12,561 nt of DNA from the NCBI GenBank assembly GCA_902158745.1, contig CABGHH010000031.1:1-12561 (forward strand), in the 5' to 3' direction. Of the stretch, positions 6,429 through 12,561 are shown one piece after another. This stretch comes from Candidatus Methanolliviera sp. GoM_asphalt (GTDB lineage Archaea > Halobacteriota > Methanoliparia > Methanoliparales > Methanoliparaceae). The position numbers and the translations under genes were made by a program. Each line of letters opens with the position of its first letter. Within the stretch, counting starts at the first letter, position 1. The notes below the pieces were generated by a model that saw only the letters and a list, made by a program, of their open reading frames with translations, ran no database searches and was not told the origin of the DNA.

Positions 6429-6953
6429 GTGGGGGTACCGAAGAGGAGAAGAAGATTATACCATACGCCGGTTCATCCGTGGCAGAAAGCTCGATTGGAC
6501 GAGGAGAGGGAGATCGTAGGAGCGTATGGTTTGAGAAACAAAAGAGAACTTTGGAGAGCCGAGGGGGAGCCGAGAAAATATAGGCGGGATGCCAGAAATC
6601 TTTTGGCAGAATTTGCGGCAAGAGCGGATAATGAAACGACTAATAAGAAGAAAGATGAGATCGTAAACAAATTGAGGAGATATGGTGTCTTGAAAGGAAG
6701 CGCCGATCCACTCGATGAGGTCTTATCTTTGGATGTAAAAAGATTCCTCGATAGGAGACTTCAAACGATCGTCTATAAAAAAGGCCTGGCAAACAGCCCG
6801 AAACAATCCAGACAGTTCATCGTTCATGGACATATAGCAATGGGAGGTAGAAGAATAACGATACCGAGTTACTTAGTGAAGAAGGATGAGGAAGAGAAGG
6901 TCTCTTACGATGAAAGCTCTCCAATAAAGGCGCAAAATGTGGAGGCAGTTTAG
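6429..6953 (+). CDS. rpsD: 30S ribosomal protein uS4
   Basis: The 174-residue archaeal uS4 is a primary 16S rRNA binder in the small-subunit body. The N-terminus [18 protein letters not shown] is typical of archaeal members. The S4 RNA-binding domain runs from about 103 to 152 ([16 protein letters not shown], then [17 protein letters not shown]). The start is GTG, preceded by GATGAGGTGATC at the end of rpsM. The stop TAG shares its last base with the S11 start codon. Confidence 0.97.
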   Translation: MGVPKRRRRLYHTPVHPWQKARLDEEREIVGAYGLRNKRELWRAEGEPRKYRRDARNLLAEFAARADNETTNKKKDEIVNKLRRYGVLKGSADPLDEVLSLDVKRFLDRRLQTIVYKKGLANSPKQSRQFIVHGHIAMGGRRITIPSYLVKKDEEEKVSYDESSPIKAQNVEAV

Positions 6954-7342
6954 TGGTAAAAGGAAAGTGGGGCGTTGCTCATATATATGCATCGCTCAAT
7001 AATACGATCATCACGATCACAGATATCACCGGTGCGGAGACGATAGCAAGATGTTCCGGTGGTATGGTCGTTAAAGCAAGCAGAAACGAAGGATCCCCTT
7101 ATGCAGCCATGAAATTGGCTTTAACGGCAGCAGAGAAGGCCAAGGAAAAAGGTTTGGTTGGGGTTGATGTGGAAGTTAGAGCACCTGGGGGAAATAAATC
7201 GAGGAGTCCCGGGCCAGGGTCGCAGGCGGCGATAAGAGCACTCGCGAGGGCGGGCTTAAAGGTGGGAAGGATAGAAGATGTGACGCCGACTCCACACGAT
7301 GGCTATATGCCCAAAGGAGGGGGAAGAGGAAGGAGGATATGA
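6953..7342 (+). CDS. rpsK: 30S ribosomal protein uS11
   Basis: The 129-residue uS11 sits in the small-subunit platform near the mRNA exit. Conserved blocks are [20 protein letters not shown] (5-24), [20 protein letters not shown] and the C-terminal [20 protein letters not shown]. The start is GTG, one base overlapping the S4 stop. The end overlaps the rpoD ATG by four bases, so translation is probably coupled. Confidence 0.97.
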   Translation: MVKGKWGVAHIYASLNNTIITITDITGAETIARCSGGMVVKASRNEGSPYAAMKLALTAAEKAKEKGLVGVDVEVRAPGGNKSRSPGPGSQAAIRALARAGLKVGRIEDVTPTPHDGYMPKGGGRGRRI

Positions 7343-8166
7343 AGATAGAAGTGTTGAAGCTCTCGGATGAGAAAGGTAGATTCTTGCTGAGAGAGACCTC
7401 CTCTGCATTCGTGAATGCCATAAGAAGATCTGCAATGGCAGATGTTCAAAAGATGGCCGTTGATTATATAAATGTCTATGATAATACGTCTTCACTATAC
7501 GACGAAATTTTGGCTTCAAGGATCGGTTTAATACCACTTACGGCGGATTTAAATTCTTTAAAACTACCGGAGGAATGCAGGTGTGGAGGAGAGGGTTGTC
7601 CCTCCTGTCAGGTCTCTTTGACCCTAACCGCGGAGGGGCCAAAGATGGTCTATTCGAGGGATCTCTTCTCCACGGATCCTTCTATTCAGCCATCTTTTCC
7701 AGATATTCCGATCGTAAAACTGGTGGATGGGCAGAGGGTGATGATCGAGGCCGTCGCCAGACTTGGAACGGGGAAGAAACATGCTAAATGGCAACCCGCT
7801 GTTGCATGTGGCTATAAGAATATGCCAAAGATCACGATAAAAGATTGTGATAAGTGTGGAAGATGTATAGATGAGTGCCCCAAGCAGTTACTCTCCTTAA
7901 ATAAAGAATTAAAGGTGAAGGACCTGATGGAGTGATCCCTCTGCGGACTTTGTGAGAAGGCATGCGCGTTGGGGGCAATAGAAGTGGGGGTAGAGGAGGA
8001 TGCGTTCATATTTGTGGTGGAATCTGATGGAAGCATGCCTGTGGCAGATATAATGATCAGATCCGCGGAGGAGTTAGGGAAGAAAGTTTTGGAGCTAAAA
8101 GAAGATCTCGAATCGATTCAGAAAGATGCGGGGGTTGCCGAGATTGGCCAAAGGCGCAGGACTTAA
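7339..8166 (+). CDS. rpoD: RNA polymerase subunit D (Rpo3) with two-cluster ferredoxin-like domain; in-frame TGA at codon 199
   Basis: The archaeal counterpart of RPB3 and alpha-NTD forms the D-L platform for polymerase assembly. Residues 1-65 are the dimerisation domain ([27 protein letters not shown]). A Cys-rich zinc-loop-like segment [11 protein letters not shown] follows, then the ferredoxin-like insertion. Its first motif is intact: C170-C173-C176-C180-P. The second should read CxxCxxCxxxC but its first position is TGA (7933-7935), followed by [10 protein letters not shown]. Translation continues in the same frame through [16 protein letters not shown], the conserved RPB3-like return to the dimerisation domain, and ends with TAA at 8164-8166 inside tRNA-Leu. 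Stopping at TGA would leave 198 residues without essential fold elements. Recoding, readthrough, a split protein, a mutation or a sequencing error are all possible; no SECIS-like element was recognised by eye. Confidence 0.9.
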
Positions 8167-8212
8167 GATCCTGTTTCATAGGAATACGGGGGTTCGAATC
8201 CCCTCCCCCGCA
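8128..8212 (+). tRNA. tRNA-Leu(UAA)
   Basis: This is an 85-base class II tRNA. The acceptor stem pairs GCGGGGG with CCCCCGC and has discriminator A. The anticodon arm CAGGA-CTTAAGA-TCCTG gives UAA. The variable arm pairs TTTC with GGAA, and the T arm is GGGGG-TTCGAAT-CCCCT. CCA is not encoded and no intron is seen. The first 39 bases overlap the rpoD frame, and the anticodon bases 8164-8166 are that frame's stop codon. Only 33 bases separate it from the eL18 start. Confidence 0.95.
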
Positions 8213-8245
8213 TTCATATTTAAAAGAAGGAGGAGGAATAATAAA

Positions 8246-8608
8246 ATGAAGATCAGGAAAAAAACGAATCCGGTGCTCACCGATCTCATAGATAAGTTGA
8301 TCTTGAAGTCTAGAGAGGAGGGTGTACAAATTTGGAGGGACGTCGCAAAAAGATTAAATCGCCCAACTCGTCAGAAGGTAGCGGTTAACATTAGCAAACT
8401 CAACAGATATGTGAGAGAGAACGAGCTGGTAATTGTTCCCGGAAAGGTTCTCGGATCTGGGACCATAGAACATCCTATCACTGTATCATCCTTCGGTTTT
8501 AGTGAACTGGCATATGATAAGATCACTAACGCCAAGGGAAGATGCTTAACGATAGAAGAGTTCATGGGAGAGAATCCAAAGGGTTCGGGAGTTAAAATAA
8601 TTCAATGA
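8246..8608 (+). CDS. rpl18e: 50S ribosomal protein eL18 (L18e)
   Basis: The 120-residue protein is shared by archaea and eukaryotes in the large subunit. MKIRKKTNPVLTDLIDKLI, IWRDVAKRLNRPTRQKVAVN and VIVPGKVLGSGTI are characteristic. The frame is open upstream through the tRNA, but ATG 8246 is the start because AGGAGGAATA lies just before it and homology begins there. The stop overlaps an ATG at 8605; uL13 probably begins slightly later. Confidence 0.96.
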   Translation: MKIRKKTNPVLTDLIDKLILKSREEGVQIWRDVAKRLNRPTRQKVAVNISKLNRYVRENELVIVPGKVLGSGTIEHPITVSSFGFSELAYDKITNAKGRCLTIEEFMGENPKGSGVKIIQ

Positions 8609-8616
8609 GGGATTTT

Positions 8617-9033
8617 ATGACCATAATCGATGCGTCTGGATTGATACTCGGCAGATTGTCGAGTGAGGTCTCAAAGAGACTCTTAAATGGTGAAAGTGTG
8701 GTGATCGTCAACAGTAAGGATTGCTTGATCTCTGGATCTAAAAATTTTATCTTTAGCATGTATAAAATTAAGAGAGACAGAGGATCCAAAGAGAGAGGCC
8801 CTTATTTTCCAAGAATGCCTGACATGATCCTGAGGCGGACGATAAGAGGTATGCTCCCATATAAAAAATCGCGTGGAAGAGAAGCCTACCGTCATTTAAA
8901 GGTATATGTAGGAGTGCCAGATGGATTAAATGAAACATTTGAGAGTGTTTCCTCTGCATCCTATTCCAGATTAGGCACGATGAAATACGTCAGACTGGGT
9001 GATGTATCAAAGAAACTTGGTTCTAAATTTTGA
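8617..9033 (+). CDS. rplM: 50S ribosomal protein uL13
   Basis: The 138-residue archaeal uL13 is in the large subunit. Motifs are IIDASGLILGRLSSEVSKRL, VVIVNSKDCLISGSK, the family block RGPYFPRMPDMILRRTIRGM and MLPYKKSRGREA. ATG 8617 is chosen over ATG 8605 because GAGG sits six bases before it and MTIIDA is the family's usual beginning. Choosing 8605 would add four residues and a four-base overlap with eL18. It lies between eL18 and uS9 as in most archaea. Confidence 0.95.
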   Translation: MTIIDASGLILGRLSSEVSKRLLNGESVVIVNSKDCLISGSKNFIFSMYKIKRDRGSKERGPYFPRMPDMILRRTIRGMLPYKKSRGREAYRHLKVYVGVPDGLNETFESVSSASYSRLGTMKYVRLGDVSKKLGSKF

Positions 9034-9042
9034 GGTGTTTTA

Positions 9043-9444
9043 ATGACAAGGGTTGTCAACACGAGTGGCAAAAGAAAAACTGCAATTGCCAGAGCAACGA
9101 TAAAGAAGGGAAACGGAAAGGTAAGGGTAAATAAAAAGCCTGTCGAGATCATAGAACCCGAGATGGTAAGGCTGAAGATCTTTGAACCATTGATGATCGC
9201 CGGGAATGCTGCCAAAGAAGTGGATATCGATGTAAAAGTGAGCGGGGGTGGATTTATGGGGCAGGCGGAAGCGGTCAGAACCGCAATCGCGAGAGGTTTG
9301 GTCGAGTGGACGAACGACATGGGGCTTAAAGAATCCTACTATAGATATGATAGACCGCTCCTTGTAAACGATTCAAGACAGAAAGAGCCGAAGAAATTTG
9401 GTGGTAGAGGAGCAAGAAAGAGGGCTCAGAAATCCTACAGGTAG
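9043..9444 (+). CDS. rpsI: 30S ribosomal protein uS9
   Basis: The 133-residue uS9 is a small-subunit head protein whose C-terminal tail reaches the P-site t[43 protein letters not shown] and the closing [14 protein letters not shown], with its terminal basic tail, are diagnostic. GAGGTG at the uL13 stop is the ribosome binding site, and the genes are nine bases apart. Confidence 0.97.
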   Translation: MTRVVNTSGKRKTAIARATIKKGNGKVRVNKKPVEIIEPEMVRLKIFEPLMIAGNAAKEVDIDVKVSGGGFMGQAEAVRTAIARGLVEWTNDMGLKESYYRYDRPLLVNDSRQKEPKKFGGRGARKRAQKSYR

Positions 9445-9455
9445 TATGAGATGAT

Positions 9456-9644
9456 ATGTTTCCCATAAGGTGTTTTACGTGTGGAAAAGTCATCTCGAGA
9501 TACTGGGAAGAGTATAAACAAAGAGTGAAAGACGGAGAAAAGCCAGGAAAAATCCTAGATGATCTTGGGATAGAGAGATACTGTTGCAGAAGGATATTTC
9601 TTACCCATGTTGAGACGATCGATATCTTATCGAGGTATGGTTAA
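9456..9644 (+). CDS. rpoN: RNA polymerase subunit N (Rpo10)
   Basis: The 62-residue zinc-binding subunit is homologous to RPB10 and binds near subunits D and L. The zinc site is C6-F-T-C9 (RCFTCGKVI) with the adjacent Cys pair C43-C44 (RYCCRR). [19 protein letters not shown] is nearly invariant in archaea. The length is typical. It starts 11 bases after uS9 and stops three bases before tRNA-Pro. Confidence 0.97.
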   Translation: MFPIRCFTCGKVISRYWEEYKQRVKDGEKPGKILDDLGIERYCCRRIFLTHVETIDILSRYG

Positions 9645-9647
9645 AAA

Positions 9648-9722
9648 GGGGTCGTGGGGTAGCCTGGTCGATCCTTCGGCGTCCGGGACGCCGTTACCTG
9701 AGTTCAAATCTCAGCGACCCCA
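9648..9722 (+). tRNA. tRNA-Pro(CGG)
   Basis: This is a 75-base tRNA. The acceptor stem pairs GGGGTCG with CGACCCC and has discriminator A. The anticodon arm CGGCG-TCCGGGA-CGCCG gives CGG (reads CCG). The T arm is CTGAG-TTCAAAT-CTCAG. CCA is not encoded and no intron is seen. It sits between rpoN (3 bases before) and rpoK (16 bases after), so it must be cut from the operon transcript or have its own promoter. Confidence 0.94.
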
Positions 9723-9738
9723 TCTGAAAGGTGATATA

Positions 9739-9951
9739 TTGGAAGAAAAATATACCAAATTTGAGAAGGCGAGGATGATCGGTGCCAGGTCTCTCCAGAT
9801 AGCGATGGGAAGCCCGATATTTGTAGATGCCGATGGTGTCGTCGATCCTATTGAGATCGCGACGATGGAATATGAACGTGGCACCATACCGATAACAGTT
9901 AAAAGACGAAGGGGAAAAAAGATAAAACTTGAGGGGGAGAAGTCGAAGTGA
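9739..9951 (+). CDS. rpoK: RNA polymerase subunit K (Rpo6)
   Basis: The 70-residue subunit is homologous to RPB6 and bacterial omega and clamps the largest subunit during assembly. KFEKARMIGARSLQIAMGSP and DPIEIATMEYERGTIPITVKR are the family core. The start is TTG, because AAGGTGATAT lies just upstream and the upstream reading frame is the tRNA. The stop TGA overlaps the uS2 GTG start. Confidence 0.96.
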   Translation: MEEKYTKFEKARMIGARSLQIAMGSPIFVDADGVVDPIEIATMEYERGTIPITVKRRRGKKIKLEGEKSK

Positions 9952-10568
9952 ACGGAAGTGAAGATGAAAATTCAGATGGAAAGATGCTGATTTCCAACGA
10001 TAGCTATTTGAGCGCTGGTATTCACATAGGGACGCAACAGAAGACGGAACAGATGCTCCGATACATCTATAAGGTGAGATCTGATGGTCTCTATCTGATA
10101 GATATACAAAAGACGGATGAAAAGATAAGAGATGCGGCAAAATTTCTGGCAAGATATGAATCATCCAAGATATTGTTAGTTTCTACGAGGCAATACGGCC
10201 AGAAACCAATCGTCATGTTTGCCAAATCAACCGGGGCAAAGGCGATTCCTGGAAGATTCGTTCCAGGAACGCTAACCAACCCAGATCTTTCTTGTTATCA
10301 AGAACCTGATGTTTTAATTGCCACAGATCCATATGCAGATCAAAACGCGGTGAGAGAAGCGAATATCATTGGAATTCCCGTTGTGGCCCTCTGTGATACG
10401 AACAATGTCTTATCTAATGTCGATCTGGCCATACCCACAAATAACAAAGGCAAAGGATCCCTCGCATTTGTTTATTGTCTTCTTGCAAGAAGGTTGCTAA
10501 GGGAGAGAGGGACAGAAACGTTTGACTATACCGTTTCTGATTTTGAAGCTGGAGGCGAACTGATGTGA
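9948..10568 (+). CDS. rpsB: 30S ribosomal protein uS2
   Basis: The 206-residue archaeal uS2 lies at the small-subunit head-body junction. Characteristic segments are YLSAGIHIGTQQKTEQMLRY, YLIDIQKTDEKIRDAAKFL, KAIPGRFVPGTLTNPD, EPDVLIATDPYADQNAVREA and VVALCDTNNVLSNVDLAIPT. The start is GTG, with GAGGGGGAGAAG upstream, overlapping the rpoK stop. The end overlaps the next gene's GTG. Enolase, often found before uS2 in archaea, is absent here. Confidence 0.97.
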   Translation: MNGSEDENSDGKMLISNDSYLSAGIHIGTQQKTEQMLRYIYKVRSDGLYLIDIQKTDEKIRDAAKFLARYESSKILLVSTRQYGQKPIVMFAKSTGAKAIPGRFVPGTLTNPDLSCYQEPDVLIATDPYADQNAVREANIIGIPVVALCDTNNVLSNVDLAIPTNNKGKGSLAFVYCLLARRLLRERGTETFDYTVSDFEAGGELM

Positions 10569-11377
10569 GAAAAGCGGTGGTCTCGGGGCAATTTTATCCC
10601 TCTAATAAAACTAAATTGTGGGAGATGGTATCCCGTTTTGTCTCTGCTGCCGATGAAGATCTATCCGAGGTGGATAGGATTTATGGTGGGGTTGTTCCTC
10701 ATGCAGGTTATATCTATTCTGGTCAGACCGCGGCGCGCACCTATCTGGCACTCAAGAAGAAGAGAGATATAGAGACGTTTGTTATATTTGGCCCAAATCA
10801 CACAGGATTAGGATCCCCTGTGGCTGTGAGCTCGGAAGAATGGCAGACACCCATAGGGGTCGTAGAGCCAGATTTAGAGATCATAGACAGAATTCCTCCG
10901 ACGATCATCGACAGAGACGAATTGGCTCACAGACGTGAACATTCGATAGAGGTGCAGCTGCCATTCTTGCAGTATCTATTTGAAGAATTCAAGATCGTTC
11001 CGATATGCCTCGGTCTGCAAGATCAAGAGACAATCGATGAGGTGGTGAAGAGCGTTTTAGAAGCTATATCTAATTTAAAGAGAGAGATGGCATTCATTGC
11101 GTCGAGTGACTTCTCACACTATATCCCAGAAGAGACTGCACACCGAAAGGATCGAAAGATGATAGAGAAGATAGAAGAGATGGACGTCTCCGGTATGTAC
11201 AGGGTCCTATATAAAGAAAATATCTCTGCATGTGGCTATGGAGGGATCGCCTCGGTCATGGAGATATGCAAAGAGATGGGGGCAAAAGAGGGGAGACTTC
11301 TCAGATATACGACGAGCGCAGAGACGTCGGGGGATAGCTCACAGGTTGTTGGATATGCAAGTATTATTATGTGCTGA
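10565..11377 (+). CDS. MEMO1 family protein (AmmeMemoRadiSam system protein B)
   Basis: The 270-residue protein has the fold of class III extradiol dioxygenases. Motifs are VVPHAGYIYSG (H46), FGPNHTG (H79), EHSIEVQLPFLQ, SSDFSHY (H185) and ACGYGGI (C223), matching the metal-site pattern known from MEMO proteins. The biochemical role in archaea is unsettled; the family name reflects association with AMMECR1 and a PflA-like radical SAM protein, neither of which is in this window. The radical SAM gene at 2678-3595 is of a different type. The GTG start overlaps the uS2 stop by four bases. In many euryarchaea this gene follows uS2 and precedes mevalonate kinase, which is missing here. Confidence 0.93.
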   Translation: MRKAVVSGQFYPSNKTKLWEMVSRFVSAADEDLSEVDRIYGGVVPHAGYIYSGQTAARTYLALKKKRDIETFVIFGPNHTGLGSPVAVSSEEWQTPIGVVEPDLEIIDRIPPTIIDRDELAHRREHSIEVQLPFLQYLFEEFKIVPICLGLQDQETIDEVVKSVLEAISNLKREMAFIASSDFSHYIPEETAHRKDRKMIEKIEEMDVSGMYRVLYKENISACGYGGIASVMEICKEMGAKEGRLLRYTTSAETSGDSSQVVGYASIIMC

Positions 11378-11389
11378 TGGAGGTGGTGA

Positions 11390-11408
11390 GTAGTTAGAGG
11401 GGAACTAC
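11390..11408 (+). other. Short perfect hairpin after the MEMO1 gene
   Basis: GTAGTT and AACTAC pair perfectly around a seven-base loop (AGAGGGG), 13 bases after the stop codon. AAAAATAG rather than a T tract follows, so it is not a canonical intrinsic terminator. The GGAGGTGGTGAG just before it (11379-11390) looks like a ribosome binding site with no gene attached, possibly a relic. Confidence 0.3.
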
Positions 11409-11467
11409 AAAAATAGAAAACCAAAAATGATGATAACGGAGAGGTGGATAAATTATCACCTTTCATA

Positions 11468-11846
11468 CTATTCTGCGGAAATCCATCCCTTCTTAATTGC
11501 TTGGTGGATGATAGACTGAAGGTCTTTTGCAGGCATCATCGTTGTGTATTGCCCCCACACCCACTTGCCTGCCATTTTAGGTTTTTTACCAATAATGTAG
11601 TAGCCAAGGCGGAGTTCAATACGGCCAATCATTTTCAAACTGGATTCGCTGAAGGTATATAACTTTGTCGCGGTATGTTGACTGCACCTGTGTTACTTCG
11701 TCAAGCACAGTGAAGTGCTGTTTATTGCCGTCGATGTCGGTAATGGTTCTTCTTTTTCCAATATTTGAGACGCGATAAAGACAGATGGGATAAGGACGTT
11801 ACGGCGTACTTTTGGAGAATTTTACCGCGATTTGGTTTACAATTTC
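11468..11846 (-). pseudogene. Decayed gene of an unidentified family, frameshifted with in-frame stop
   Basis: On the minus strand 11632-11468 encodes a clean 54-residue segment (RIELRLGYYIIGKKPKMAGK, then WVWGQY, ending GWISAE). The frame one base away, reading from 11846 down to a TGA at 11616-11618, gives TITDIDGNKQHFTVLDEVTQ then STYRDKVIYLQRIQFEND. The two join naturally if one T is dropped near 11626 (QFEND + GRIELRLGYY). In-frame TAA codons at 11799-11801 and 11847-11849 interrupt or bound the upstream half. The reconstructed product would be about 110-125 residues, rich in aromatic and basic residues. I do not recognise it securely. Its protein-like composition in two adjoining frames is the evidence for a real, broken gene. 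Confidence 0.6.
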
Positions 11847-11849
11847 TTA

Positions 11850-11993
11850 AAAAGTAAAGCCAGATAATTGAGAGATTCAAATCAGTAAAAATCTATCGAG
11901 AAAGACGGGCAAGCAAGTTTTTATCTTAAATCACTCACCGATAGGTTAAAATAGAGAAAATTAAAATAAAATTATAGTTATAAAGAGGTGAAA
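11850..11993. other. A/T-rich leader region before cas10/csm1; no gene seen
   Basis: Together with the hairpin and the gene remnant, this completes the 616-base stretch without an intact gene. It becomes strongly A/T-rich from about 11938. TTAAAATAG near 11946-11954 or the TTAAAATAAAATTATAG stretch at 11961-11977 could be a TATA element. GAGGTG at 11985-11990 is the ribosome binding site of the following gene. No CRISPR repeats are visible. Confidence 0.4.
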
Positions 11994-12561
11994 ATGGAAG
12001 AGAAGACAGTTCAGCTTGCCGCGTTGTTGCATGATATCGGTAAGTTCTGGCAGAGGGCAGATGAGCAATTTGATAAGGAGAGAAATAAACCAAAAAAAGC
12101 ACATCAAAAATTATCGAAAGATTTTGTGGATGATCTGATATTGCCAGCAGGGATGAGCAGAGATCTTCTCTCCACGCTTGTTCTCAGACATGAGGATCGA
12201 AAGACGCTTTCAATGGATTTTCGTGTGAGCGGTCTGCCAAGGGGCACCGAGAGGATGTTGGCCAGGATCGTCTCCAATGCCGATAACATATCCGCCGCAA
12301 TGGATAGAGAGCATTCTGAAGAGGATGAAGCGAGATACCCCTTGGTGCCAATATTCCCCCAGATACGAATATCTAAAAAGGAGTATTAGAAGTAAGAGTG
12401 AGCATTATTACCAGCCATCAAAACTGTCTCTGGAGGATATCCGAGACATCTTACGGAATGAAAAATTCGACGTTGATCAGTTAAATAGCTTACATTCTAA
12501 CCTGTAGGGTCAGTTCCGCGATGAAGTGAAGAAACTATCTGTCAATGATCTCGACGTATGG
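11994..12561 (+). pseudogene. csm1: cas10/csm1 (type III-A CRISPR) 5' portion, frameshifted and with in-frame TAG; runs off window
   Basis: The first frame gives 131 residues from ATG 11994, after GAGGTG. LAALLHDIGKFWQRAD (HD at 13-14) is the hallmark start of Csm1-type Cas10, whose HD domain is a DNase. RHEDRK and RIVSNADNISAAMDRE followed by PLVPIFPQI fit the same family. The frame stops at TAG 12387-12389. A second frame then carries HYYQPSKLSLEDIRDIL, NL, a TAG at 12505-12507, and GQFRDEVKKLS. Csm1 relatives read similarly, with Trp where the TAG lies (TGG to TAG). The shift lies between about 12370 and 12405. Either the gene is dead or the sequence contains errors. The polymerase-like Palm domains would lie beyond the window. 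Confidence 0.75.

Noticed and set aside
7575..7787. Overlapping 70-residue frame inside rpoD
   Set aside because: Entirely within the conserved rpoD frame, with no separate initiation signal.
7933..7935. Genome-wide reassignment of TGA as a sense codon
   Set aside because: Several adjacent genes (uS13, uS11, uL13, rpoK, uS2, MEMO1) end in TGA at the expected family length, so TGA is a working stop codon here.
8126..8245. Forty-codon upstream extension of eL18
   Set aside because: This is the tRNA-Leu sequence read as codons; the true start at 8246 has its own AGGAGG site.
9607..9738. Upstream extension of RpoK
   Set aside because: It consists of the end of rpoN and tRNA-Pro read in another frame; TTG 9739 follows a good ribosome binding site and matches the RpoK N-terminus.
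11444..11662. 72-residue plus-strand open frame after the MEMO1 gene
   Set aside because: It lies antisense to the better-supported decayed minus-strand gene and has no ribosome binding site or motif.

Overview
The window is archaeal chromosome, most likely from an anaerobic euryarchaeote of the Methanosarcina/ANME-like (Halobacteriota) kind. The evidence is an archaeal informational operon (uS13, uS4, uS11, RpoD, eL18, uL13, uS9, RpoN, RpoK, uS2), archaeal-type CMP kinase and Cbf5, strong GGAGGTGA-type ribosome binding sites, frequent TTG/GTG starts, A/T-rich TATA-like elements, and an RpoD carrying a ferredoxin-like domain with two Cys-rich [4Fe-4S] motifs. The lineage is an inference; no marker here fixes the genus.

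Left part (1-4282): a metallo-beta-lactamase-fold hydrolase and a ferredoxin-containing MinD-type ATPase lie on the plus strand. They converge, with one base between stop codons, on a minus-strand series: two small Gly/Tyr-rich proteins resembling the DUF5320 group, a radical SAM protein of the COG0731 type, and an Mrp/NBP35 ATPase. The set looks like a metal- or Fe-S-cofactor handling island. The second Gly/Tyr-rich protein has expanded into tandem FG(S/R)G and YQSGY(G) repeats resembling phase-separating low-complexity domains.

Centre (4411-11377): CMP kinase, Cbf5 pseudouridine synthase, tRNA-Ser(GGA), uS13, uS4, uS11, RpoD, tRNA-Leu(UAA), eL18, uL13, uS9, RpoN, tRNA-Pro(CGG), RpoK, uS2 and a MEMO1-family protein, all on the plus strand and tightly packed or overlapping. 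Two protein genes run into the 5' halves of class II tRNA genes: cbf5 ends inside tRNA-Ser, and the rpoD frame ends on the anticodon of tRNA-Leu. The most striking observation is an in-frame TGA in rpoD exactly where the first cysteine of the second CxxCxxCxxxC cluster motif should be. The rest of the conserved protein continues in the same frame.

Right part (11378-12561): coding order breaks down. A 616-base stretch holds a minus-strand gene remnant with a frameshift and in-frame stops. It is followed by the start of a type III-A CRISPR cas10/csm1 gene with an intact HD motif, which is itself frameshifted and has an in-frame TAG before the window ends. No CRISPR repeats are visible.
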